5,478 nt of DNA from Deltaproteobacteria bacterium (GTDB taxonomy: Bacteria > Desulfobacterota > DSM-4660 > Desulfatiglandales > HGW-15): the NCBI GenBank assembly GCA_024641835.1, contig JAHECH010000343.1, positions 1 through 5,478 of the forward strand. Direction: 5' to 3'. The notes beneath the pieces were generated by a model that was not told the DNA's origin, ran no database searches, and worked only from the letters and a program-made list of their open reading frames with translations. Positions 1-5,013 of the stretch are shown here, piece after piece. The position numbers and the translations under genes were made by a program. Every line of letters begins with the position of its first letter. Positions within the stretch are counted from its first letter, which is position 1.

Positions 1-428
1 CTGGTTATGGCTACGGTTACGGCATGGGCCCAGGCATGATGGGGGGCTACGGGATAGGGCCAGGCATGATGGGACCTGGCTATGGCTACGGCTATGGGAT
101 GGGCCCAGGTATGATGGGGGGATGGTGCGGAATGGGTCCCGGGATGATGGGGCCCGGCTATGGCTGGCAGTATGGCCCACAGTACGGTCCGCAGTACGGT
201 CCGCAGTATGGTCCGCAGTACCAGCAGCCCCAGAAACCGCTGGACAAAGAACAGGTCCAGCAACAGGTTGATGATTATCTGAAGTCCACGAGAAATCCCA
301 ACCTCAAAATAGGAAAGATTGAAGAAAAGGGGAATGACTACGAGGTGGATATTGAGACCAAAGGAGGGTCGCTGGCGGACAAGCTCCTTGTGAACAAGGA
401 TACTGGCTGGATGCGATCCGCTTATTGA
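1..428 (+). CDS. Gly/Met/Tyr-rich repeat protein with PepSY-like C-terminal domain (5' truncated)
   Basis: The frame is open to the left edge (first full codon at base 3), so the N-terminus, presumably with a signal peptide, is missing; the ATG at 24 lies inside a repeat and is unlikely to be the start. The visible 141 residues have two parts. Residues 1-79 are low complexity: four copies of G(M/I)GPGMMG separated by GYGYGY-type linkers, one Cys in GWCGMG, then four QYGP units. Residues 80-141 form a charged, globular-looking domain (LDKEQVQQQVDDYL, then alternating strands ending LLVNKDTGWMRSAY) that resembles PepSY-like domains: helix, strands and a terminal DTGW turn. Paired Met residues in flexible Gly-rich sequence could bind Cu(I) or Ag(I); this is inference. 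The downstream SHOCT gene carries the same GPGMMG motif and lies 60 nt away. The reading frame is firm, the domain assignment moderate and the function unknown. Confidence 0.8.
   Translation, partial: GYGYGYGMGPGMMGGYGIGPGMMGPGYGYGYGMGPGMMGGWCGMGPGMMGPGYGWQYGPQYGPQYGPQYGPQYQQPQKPLDKEQVQQQVDDYLKSTRNPNLKIGKIEEKGNDYEVDIETKGGSLADKLLVNKDTGWMRSAY
21..152 (+). repeat. Four degenerate 24-base repeats encoding G(M/I)GPGMMG
   Basis: Copies are at 21-44, 51-74, 96-119 and 129-152. Each encodes Gly-Met/Ile-Gly-Pro-Gly-Met-Met-Gly and they are separated by variable Gly/Tyr/Trp linkers. Third-codon positions differ between copies (for example GGC CCA and GGT CCC for Gly-Pro), so the peptide seems to be under selection, not just the DNA repeat. 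A fifth related copy, GAGPGMMGYGYGM, lies in the next gene near 525-563. Confidence 0.85.
168..221 (+). repeat. 12-base tandem repeat CAGTAYGGTCCG encoding QYGP
   Basis: Four consecutive 12-base units occupy 168-179, 180-191, 192-203 and 204-215, followed by a half unit CAGTAC at 216-221. Units 2 and 3 are identical and the others differ by one to three bases, mostly at wobble positions. The unit length is a multiple of three, so copy-number changes by slippage would lengthen or shorten the linker before the PepSY-like domain without a frameshift. Confidence 0.85.
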
Positions 429-440
429 TGAAAAGAGTGG

Positions 441-461
441 TTCTGCTGTTTCGAGGCAGAA
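441..461 (+). other. Short inverted repeat in the gap before the SHOCT gene
   Basis: TTCTGC at 441-446 can pair with GCAGAA at 456-461, a 6-bp stem with a 9-nt loop. No U-tract follows, so it is not a convincing terminator. It lies between the stop of the repeat protein and the Shine-Dalgarno of the SHOCT gene and could affect the RNA between them, or be chance. Confidence 0.2.
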
Positions 462-488
462 GCACCCGCTATCCAAAGGAGGTTCATC

Positions 489-776
489 ATGAATGCTCTG
501 GTTCAATGGAGGGGCTATGAATGGGGTGCGGGGCCCGGGATGATGGGATACGGCTATGGCATGTCCTGGTTCGGAGGGATTTTCATGATCTTATTCTGGG
601 TTGCTGTTATTGTTGGCGTTATCTTTCTTATCCGCTGGCTTGTTGTCGCTTCTCGGAGTGGAGGGCAGGGCCCGACCCATGGTGGTGATACGGCTCTGGA
701 CATTCTGAGGAAGAGGTATGCCCGCGGGGAAATCGACAAGCAGGAGTTTGAGGAAAAAAAGAAAGACCTGGGGTAA
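489..776 (+). CDS. SHOCT-domain single-pass membrane protein with GPGMMG motif
   Basis: 95 residues. The ATG at 489 is fixed by a full-strength AAAGGAGGT site (475-483) five bases upstream. Residues 13-25 are GAGPGMMGYGYGM, the same Gly/Met motif repeated in the preceding gene. Residues about 30-53 form one hydrophobic helix (GGIFMILFWVAVIVGVIFLI) followed by Arg. A short linker leads to a C-terminal SHOCT domain at about 68-94 (ALDILRKRYARGEIDKQEFEE), with its usual LxxRYAxGEIxxxEFxxxxxxL pattern. SHOCT is a short C-terminal module found in many small membrane proteins, probably for oligomerisation or protein contact; its biochemical role is not settled. The neighbours imply a part in metal handling at the membrane. 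The 146-nt gap to the ATPase gene shows no clear terminator or promoter, so cotranscription is plausible. Confidence 0.9.
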   Translation: MNALVQWRGYEWGAGPGMMGYGYGMSWFGGIFMILFWVAVIVGVIFLIRWLVVASRSGGQGPTHGGDTALDILRKRYARGEIDKQEFEEKKKDLG

Positions 777-922
777 GGCAAGCGAAGGAAAATAAGAATC
801 GATCAATCTGGATGCACGGAGAAGCTGTGGCATGCGGTAGGGACGGCCCGGGTAATGGCTTGGGCGACGAGAATTTTGGTCCATACTGCTTCATCAGCTT
901 TTCCTCGTTCTGAGGTGGATAA

Positions 923-3001
923 ATGGAACACACGCATGAAGACCATCAGATGTATAAAGGCCATCAGACCCATGAAGCCATGCACGGAATGGAACACGGC
1001 GAGCATGGGATGCACAAGAGACTTGAAGGACACGAAGGAAAAGGTCACGAAAGCCATCACGCCCACATGGTAGCGGACTTCAGGAAGCGCTTCTGGATAT
1101 CTCTAGTCGTAAGCATACCCATCCTATTTCTGTCCCCCATGGTCCAGTCCTTCCTGGGAATCAAAGAAGCGGTAGGGTTTGCCGGTGATGCATATGTTTT
1201 ATGGGCTCTTTCTTCAGCCATCTTCTTCTACGGCGGCTGGCCTTTTCTAAAAGGCCTCTTCGATGAGTTGGCGAAGAAACAGCCTGCTATGATGACTCTC
1301 ATCGCCATAGCCATCACAACGGCTTATGTATACAGCAGCATTGTCGTATTTGGCTTGGCGGGAAAAGTGTTTTTCTGGGAGCTTGCCACCCTGATCGACA
1401 TCATGCTCCTGGGTCACTGGATAGAGATGAAATCCATCATGGGGGCCTCTCGTGCTCTGGAAGAACTCGCAAAGCTCATGCCTTCCGATGCCCACAAGGT
1501 TATGCCTGACGGTAGCACCCGGGAAGTATCACTGGATGAACTCAAGATGGGTGACAGAGTCCTCATAAAACCGGGCGAGAAAGTCCCCGTGGACGGTGAA
1601 GTTGTGGAGGGGGAGACATCCGTGAATGAAGCCATGCTTACGGGGGAGTCAAAACCGGTGACCAAGGGGATTGGAGGCAAAGTGATAGGAGGGTCCATAA
1701 ACGGTGAAGGCTCCATTACCGTGGAGGTCAAGAAGACCGGCAAGGATTCCTTTCTTTCCCAGGTTATAGAACTTGTCAGACAAGCGCAGGAGAGTAAATC
1801 GAAGACTCAGGATCTGGCAAACAGGGCCGCCCTCTGGCTTACCATCATCGCCCTCGGTGGAGGTGCCATAACCATATTCATATGGCTGGCCATTATGCAC
1901 AGGGACTTTGCGTTTGCCCTTGAAAGGATGGTCACGGTCATGGTGATCACTTGCCCTCATGCCTTAGGGCTTGCAGTCCCTCTCGTTGTTGCTGTTTCTA
2001 CATCTCTCTCTGCGAGTAACGGTCTGCTCATACGAAATCGTGCAGCCTTTGAAAGAGGTAGAAACATCCAGGCCATCATATTCGACAAGACAGGAACTCT
2101 GACTCAGGGGAAATTCGGCGTCACAGATACGATCACCTTTTCAAATAGCATTGAGGAAAAAGAACTTCTGAAATATGCCGCTTCCGTAGAATCACGTTCG
2201 GAGCACCCTATTGCACAGGGCATCGTCTCTTCTTCGCCGGAGACCTGGCCTGCTGAAAGCTTCAAGGCCATTCCGGGCAAGGGAGCCGAAGGGAAAGTAA
2301 ACGGCAAAGATGTGAAGGTCGTCAGCCCGGGCTATCTCAGAGAGAACAAAATCAGTGTGGACGATGAAAGGATCGAAAAGCTCAGTTCCCAGGGAAAAAC
2401 CGTGATTTTTGTCATGATAGATGGAAAACTGACGGGAGCCATTGCCCTGGCAGATATCATCAGACCTGAATCCAAGGAGGCAATATCAAAGCTCAAAGAG
2501 ATGGGGATCAGATGCATGATGCTGACGGGAGACAACAAACTGGTTGCCAGATGGGTCTCTAACGAAATAGCGCTCGATGAATACTTTGCAGAAGTCCTTC
2601 CCCACGAAAAGGCTGAGAAGGTCAAGGAAGTTCAATCAAGAGGACTGATTGTAGCCATGACAGGAGATGGGGTGAACGACGCCCCGGCCCTGGCACAGGC
2701 TGACGTGGGCATTGCCATCGGTGCAGGCACCGATGTTGCCGTAGAAACGGCGGATATCGTCCTTGTCAGGAGCAACCCCCTTGATGCTGTGGCCATCATC
2801 GATCTTGCGAGAGCCACCTACAGAAAAATGGTACAGAACCTGGCCTGGGCTACAGGATACAACGCCTTCGCGATTCCCCTTGCTGCGGGTGTGCTTTACA
2901 AATTGGGCATCCTCCTGACCCCTGCTATGGGAGCTGTGCTCATGTCTTTGAGCACGGTGATTGTGGCCATCAATGCGCGATTCCTAAAGGTGGCCAAATG
3001 A
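923..3001 (+). CDS. copB: CopB-type P1B copper/silver-translocating ATPase
   Basis: 692 residues, an integral membrane pump that uses ATP to export copper (or silver) from the cytoplasm. The start at 923 follows GAGGTGG at 912-918. The N-terminus has no CxxC HMA domain; residues 1-49 hold 14 His and 6 Met, a metal-binding tail typical of the CopB group. Predicted helices: about 57-77, 89-108, 121-142, 148-168, 302-325, 333-365, 638-658 and 664-686. Catalytic marks: TGES in the actuator domain (240-243), CPH metal motif in helix 6 (344-346), phosphorylated Asp388 in DKTGTLT, SEHP in the nucleotide domain (His428-Pro429), TGDN (535-538) and GDGVND (581-586). Tyr646-Asn647 and the MSLST stretch (674-678) in the last two helices fit P1B transport sites. 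CPH, not CPC, marks the CopB (P1B-3) group, variously reported to move Cu(II), Cu(I) or Ag(I), so the exact ion is uncertain. The frame appears intact and full length. Confidence 0.96.
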   Translation: MEHTHEDHQMYKGHQTHEAMHGMEHGEHGMHKRLEGHEGKGHESHHAHMVADFRKRFWISLVVSIPILFLSPMVQSFLGIKEAVGFAGDAYVLWALSSAIFFYGGWPFLKGLFDELAKKQPAMMTLIAIAITTAYVYSSIVVFGLAGKVFFWELATLIDIMLLGHWIEMKSIMGASRALEELAKLMPSDAHKVMPDGSTREVSLDELKMGDRVLIKPGEKVPVDGEVVEGETSVNEAMLTGESKPVTKGIGGKVIGGSINGEGSITVEVKKTGKDSFLSQVIELVRQAQESKSKTQDLANRAALWLTIIALGGGAITIFIWLAIMHRDFAFALERMVTVMVITCPHALGLAVPLVVAVSTSLSASNGLLIRNRAAFERGRNIQAIIFDKTGTLTQGKFGVTDTITFSNSIEEKELLKYAASVESRSEHPIAQGIVSSSPETWPAESFKAIPGKGAEGKVNGKDVKVVSPGYLRENKISVDDERIEKLSSQGKTVIFVMIDGKLTGAIALADIIRPESKEAISKLKEMGIRCMMLTGDNKLVARWVSNEIALDEYFAEVLPHEKAEKVKEVQSRGLIVAMTGDGVNDAPALAQADVGIAIGAGTDVAVETADIVLVRSNPLDAVAIIDLARATYRKMVQNLAWATGYNAFAIPLAAGVLYKLGILLTPAMGAVLMSLSTVIVAINARFLKVAK

Positions 3002-3043
3002 GCTTTCGAGAACAGGGAGAAGATGGGTAAAGTGCTGCTCGAG

Positions 3044-3051
3044 AAGGAGGT
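3044..3051 (+). promoter_or_regulatory. Strong Shine-Dalgarno before the YHS-like frame
   Basis: AAGGAGGT is a near-perfect match to the 16S anti-Shine-Dalgarno and lies 10 nt before an ATG at 3062. No other ORF of useful length uses it, so it supports translation of the short YHS-like frame, now or in the recent past. Confidence 0.5.
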
Positions 3052-3061
3052 CGCTGAGGGT

Positions 3062-3184
3062 ATGGGAAAAACCTGTCGCTTCTGATCTGAAGCTTGCAAA
3101 ATGCATTTTGAGGAGGATCCCCTGAGATATCTGGTCACAGGCAGCTATTTTGTCTCTCCTGAAGAGCGAGAGTTTGACATTTGA
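3062..3184 (+). CDS. YHS/TRASH-like mini-protein with in-frame UGA: candidate selenoprotein or broken gene
   Basis: From the ATG at 3062 the frame reads MGKTCRF, a UGA at 3083-3085, then SEACKMHFEEDPLRYL and 18 further residues to a TGA at 3182-3184. The segment around the UGA matches the second half of YHS/TRASH metal-binding domains, whose signature is (Y/F)F-C-S-x-x-C-K-x-x-F-E-x-x-P-x-x-Y-L; the UGA stands exactly at the first Cys. The frame is also open upstream from 3002 (alternative ATG 3023), but no VCGM-type first half of the domain is visible, so the protein is shorter than usual. YHS/TRASH domains occur with copper and mercury pumps, which suits the position just behind copB and before the CzcN-like gene. 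Two readings fit: Sec replacing Cys, supported by the hairpin 11 nt downstream, or a Cys codon mutated to stop in a degenerating gene, supported by the missing N-terminal half. The YHS resemblance is fairly sure; translation through the UGA is not. Confidence 0.4.
3097..3110 (+). other. Perfect 14-base palindrome; possible SECIS-like hairpin
   Basis: CAAAATGCATTTTG equals its own reverse complement. As RNA it folds into a 5-bp stem with a UGCA loop; U3095-A3111 and C3093-G3113 could extend it, leaving G3096 bulged. It starts 11 nt after the UGA of the YHS-like frame, and the loop begins 16 nt after it with G as second loop base. These are features expected of bacterial SECIS elements. The stem is AU-rich and weak, and the bases also encode the conserved K-M-H-F of the protein, so chance is possible. 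As DNA it could instead be an operator for a dimeric regulator. Confidence 0.3.
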
Positions 3185-3199
3185 ACAAAAGGTGATCCC

Positions 3200-3853
3200 A
3201 TGGACGGAGCCCAGGTAGGCGGTTACGCGTATGGAATGTGGCCGGTAGTGGCTTTTAACATTCTACTTTTCCTCTTCTTTGCCATAGGTTTTATAAAGCC
3301 CAAGAAGAAAGTGGAGTGGCGGTCGATGGGAGCTTTTGTCGGTTTTCTCGTGGCCCTCTTCACTGAAATGTACGGTTTCCCGCTCACCATCTACTTTCTT
3401 TCAACCTGGCTGGGTAAATCCTATCCGGTTCTTGATCCATTTTCTCATTCCAGTGGTCATTTGGTATTAGTATTCCTGGGCTTGGCACATTCCGCCGTAG
3501 CCATGACAATTCTTCATTTAATCAGTAATGCGATCATATTCTTCGGAGGCTACTTGATGTATAAGGGCTGGATGTTGATCCATGGTGCAAAGGGGGAAAC
3601 CCTGGTGACAGACAGTGTTTATTCTTACGTGAGGCATCCTCAATATTGCGGCCTTTTTTTAATAACTATTGGATTTCTCATCCAGTGGCCCTCTTTTACT
3701 ACTCTTATCATGTGGCCTATTCTGATATTCGCTTATTACCGGCTCGCTAAAAGGGAAGAAAAAGATATGGAAAAGCAGTTCGGAGAGGAGTTTCTGAAAT
3801 ATAAAAAGAAGGTTCCCGCATATATTCCAAAATCAGGAAGAGAAATAAAATAA
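3200..3853 (+). CDS. Isoprenylcysteine carboxyl methyltransferase-family membrane protein (CzcN-like)
   Basis: 217 residues; the ATG at 3200 follows AAGGTGAT, a good anti-Shine-Dalgarno match, at 3189-3196. Hydrophobic segments lie at about 15-32, 43-62, 86-122 (probably two helices) and 150-180. The family signature is C-terminal: VTDSVYSYVRHPQYCG (136-151), including the RHPxY motif, then a long membrane hairpin, REEKDM (185-190) and FLKYKKKVPAYIPK (198-211). In the ICMT/PEMT family the RHPxY and distal Glu regions form the S-adenosylmethionine site, and both are present. Bacterial members are not known to act on prenylated proteins. CzcN and NccN, encoded in cobalt-zinc-cadmium and nickel resistance operons, belong to this family, and similar genes often lie beside heavy-metal ATPase genes. 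A role in metal resistance is therefore inferred; the methylated substrate is unknown. N-terminal GGYAYGMW faintly recalls the GYGYGM motifs upstream. Confidence 0.9.
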   Translation: MDGAQVGGYAYGMWPVVAFNILLFLFFAIGFIKPKKKVEWRSMGAFVGFLVALFTEMYGFPLTIYFLSTWLGKSYPVLDPFSHSSGHLVLVFLGLAHSAVAMTILHLISNAIIFFGGYLMYKGWMLIHGAKGETLVTDSVYSYVRHPQYCGLFLITIGFLIQWPSFTTLIMWPILIFAYYRLAKREEKDMEKQFGEEFLKYKKKVPAYIPKSGREIK

Positions 3854-3861
3854 GAACAAAC

Positions 3862-3884
3862 CTGTTGATTTTTTACTACAACAG
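3862..3884 (+). terminator. Weak hairpin after the methyltransferase-family gene
   Basis: CTGTTG (3862-3867) can pair with CAACAG (3879-3884) around an 11-nt loop that contains a run of six T. It begins 9 nt after the TAA. The stem is short and the T-run is in the loop, not after the stem, so it is not a standard intrinsic terminator; it is noted only because a poorly coding stretch begins here. Confidence 0.2.
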
Positions 3885-3966
3885 TTACGTCGATGACTTT
3901 GCAGAATGAGGACTTCAAATATCCTTACGAGGACTGAAAGAGGAATTTATAACGTTAAGCGTTCCG

Positions 3967-4161
3967 ATGAATAAAGAGGTATTGAATGCCATTGAATCTC
4001 ATATGGTTTGTGTGGTCGCTGAGGCTGATGAAGATATGGGCGCTGATATTTCTCATAAAGAGAGAGGTAAGGAGGCGCATTCTTTGGGCCAGTTTCCTTG
4101 GTATAACCTGAAGAGTACGGAAAATACGGTTATGGGAGTGAAGGAAGCCGTGAGATTGTGA
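3967..4161 (+). CDS. Doubtful small hypothetical ORF
   Basis: 64 codons from the ATG at 3967 to a TGA at 4159. No Shine-Dalgarno lies at a normal distance; the nearest purine-rich stretch (AAAGAGGAA, 3937-3945) is more than 20 nt upstream. The product is soluble and acidic in its first half (VVAEADEDMGADISHKERGKE), with one Cys, no membrane segment and no motif I recognise. The frame is also open upstream from 3910, without a better start codon. It could be a true small gene, the tail of an eroded one, or a chance ORF. Confidence 0.25.
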   Translation: MNKEVLNAIESHMVCVVAEADEDMGADISHKERGKEAHSLGQFPWYNLKSTENTVMGVKEAVRL

Positions 4162-4196
4162 TTAAGCCATCTGATTCCTGACTGACAACCTTGAGC

Positions 4197-4679
4197 ATGG
4201 AATTCGTGGATGATACAAATCAATTCAAAACCCTGAAAATGCGGACCTGGTATGGTGCCCGCGCAAGAGTTACTATTGGACCTGGTTTTGTACATAAGGC
4301 CGGCTTTGGAGGTTTCGTGGTTCCCCACCCACCAGTCGTTAATTGGCTGCTGCGAAAAGGCTTGGAAACCGATGCCGCATACGGACTGGCCCTTGCTCAT
4401 GAATTCGGTCATCTTCAAACAGCGCCCATGATCTTGGTATATGCGGGCGCCGCAATGGTCACGTACTTAACCATCAACCGAGCGACTTTGCCCGGAATTA
4501 TGATTACCCTCGCCGGGGCACAGGCTACATGGGAAATCGTATCGGAGCTGTACGCCATCTGGAGTGACTCTCAATTCTATCGAGAGAAATACCAGAAAAT
4601 CGGTATTGCACCCCGGTTGATTTTCTGGGCTCTCGCCAGCGCTCTCGCTTTGTCAGAGTGGATCCCCACCATGCTCTGA
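4197..4679 (+). CDS. Unrecognised integral membrane protein with HEFGH (HExxH-type) motif
   Basis: 160 residues from the ATG at 4197; a TTG at 4191 would add two. Neither has a clear Shine-Dalgarno, and the frame is closed by a TGA at 4179, so the start is uncertain. Residues 1-45 look soluble and basic. Residues 64-74 are YGLALAHEFGH (H68, E69, H72), the HExxH pattern of zinc metallopeptidases. Hydrophobic segments follow at about 77-94, 98-112 and 136-154. Between the last two lies WEIVSELYAIWSD, whose Glu113 and Glu117 could be a third zinc ligand as in gluzincins; this is inference. The coding frame looks real because of its length, coherent hydrophobic pattern and intact motif. I cannot assign it to a named family. 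It could be a small membrane protease that processes or degrades a membrane protein, or a metal-binding membrane protein without protease activity. Confidence 0.7.
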   Translation: MEFVDDTNQFKTLKMRTWYGARARVTIGPGFVHKAGFGGFVVPHPPVVNWLLRKGLETDAAYGLALAHEFGHLQTAPMILVYAGAAMVTYLTINRATLPGIMITLAGAQATWEIVSELYAIWSDSQFYREKYQKIGIAPRLIFWALASALALSEWIPTML

Positions 4680-4801
4680 TGGCTGCCGAGATGGAGCAAG
4701 CAATCCATAAACGCGAAGGGGATCGCGAGGAGTGGGGAGATTCATGGGGGGTCTCCGTTCTTCCCTTTGCCTGTTTTGAAAGTGAGGAGAGAAGCATATG
4801 A
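4679..4801 (+). CDS. 40-codon ORF bridging two genes by start/stop overlaps
   Basis: Its ATG at 4679 overlaps the stop of the HEFGH gene (TGATG), and its TGA at 4799-4801 overlaps the ATG of the DUF2933-like gene (ATATGA). It thus fills the whole 118-nt gap. The product begins MAAEMEQAIHKREGDREEWG, is charged in its first half and has one Cys (residue 32) in the second; no known domain is seen. There is no Shine-Dalgarno of its own, so translation would depend on reinitiation after the upstream stop. It may be a coupling peptide or a coincidence, as the next gene has its own good ribosome-binding site (GAGGAGAG, 4784-4791) inside this ORF. Confidence 0.3.
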   Translation: MAAEMEQAIHKREGDREEWGDSWGVSVLPFACFESEERSI

Positions 4802-5013
4802 AAGGACACGGCTGGTGGATGGTTTTGGCCTGTATCCTGCCCCTGCTTTTGATTTTTCTATTACCCACTTTGGGTGTGGTTGGGGGGAGGGGTAGTTTAC
4901 TCTTTGTTTTCATTATTGTGTGTTTTGGGCTTCATCTCCTGATGATGCGCGGGCATCATGATGATCACGATAAGGATAGTGGGCATGAAGGAGGTCACCA
5001 TGGGAGACATTAA
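4798..5013 (+). CDS. DUF2933-like small membrane protein with His-rich tail
   Basis: 71 residues; the ATG at 4798 follows GAGGAGAG (4784-4791) with a 6-nt spacer. Two hydrophobic helices at about 8-28 (MVLACILPLLLIFLLPTLGV) and 33-50 (SLLFVFIIVCFGLHLLMM) are followed by a hydrophilic tail (51-71) with seven His among Asp and Gly (RGHHDDHDKDSGHEGGHHGR). The layout of two short helices, an LxxLHLLMMRGH junction and a His-rich tail resembles DUF2933 proteins, which are often encoded near heavy-metal ATPases and CzcN-like genes. The tail probably binds divalent metal or copper at the membrane surface (inference). The last 14 nt overlap the next gene, whose ribosome-binding site lies inside the tail's codons, so the two are likely translated together. 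Confidence 0.8.
   Translation: MKGHGWWMVLACILPLLLIFLLPTLGVVGGRGSLLFVFIIVCFGLHLLMMRGHHDDHDKDSGHEGGHHGRH
4988..4995 (+). promoter_or_regulatory. Ribosome-binding site that fixes the DUF5676-like start
   Basis: AAGGAGGT lies 4 nt before the ATG at 5000. The same frame has earlier ATGs (4958, 4961) but no comparable site before them, so 5000 is the likely start and the extra 14 residues of the longer ORF are unlikely to be made. Confidence 0.8.

Larger units (their letters stand above)
3854..4190. other. 337-base stretch without a confident gene
   Basis: Between the methyltransferase-family gene and the HEFGH membrane protein I find only the weak hairpin at 3862-3884, a 14-codon ORF at 3893-3937, and the doubtful 64-codon ORF at 3967-4161. 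No tRNA, insertion-sequence end or clear promoter is seen. The change from tightly packed genes to weakly coding sequence suggests an operon boundary or eroded coding sequence. Confidence 0.5.

Noticed and set aside
812..913. 33-codon ORF ending at the copB ribosome-binding site, considered as a leader peptide
   Set aside because: No Shine-Dalgarno precedes it and the peptide (Gly-rich, two Cys) matches nothing I know; no alternative hairpins typical of attenuation were found.
1414..1960. Minus-strand ORFs of about 100 codons inside the ATPase gene
   Set aside because: They are antisense to highly conserved P-type ATPase motifs and rich in Ser/Pro, as expected for shadow frames.
3951..3963. 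AACG-TTAAG-CGTT near-palindrome, considered as an operator
   Set aside because: The arms are only four bases, and no promoter elements could be recognised around it.
3049..4023. GGTCGCTGAGG occurring near 3049 and again near 4013, considered as a direct repeat flanking an insertion
   Set aside because: Only 11 bases are shared, no similarity extends beyond them, and the enclosed methyltransferase-family gene carries no mobile-element features.
4053..4418. 121-codon ORF on the minus strand
   Set aside because: It overlaps the HEFGH-encoding frame, contains no recognisable domain or hydrophobic pattern, and no ribosome-binding site was noted; the plus-strand frame has a coherent membrane profile.
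4736..4756. GGAGA/TCTCC hairpin, considered as a terminator after the HEFGH gene
   Set aside because: Only a 5-bp stem, and no uninterrupted T-run follows; it lies inside the bridging ORF just before the next gene.
4958..4999. Longer start for the DUF5676-like protein at ATG 4958
   Set aside because: No ribosome-binding site precedes it, it would overlap the previous gene much more, and the ATG at 5000 has an excellent site.
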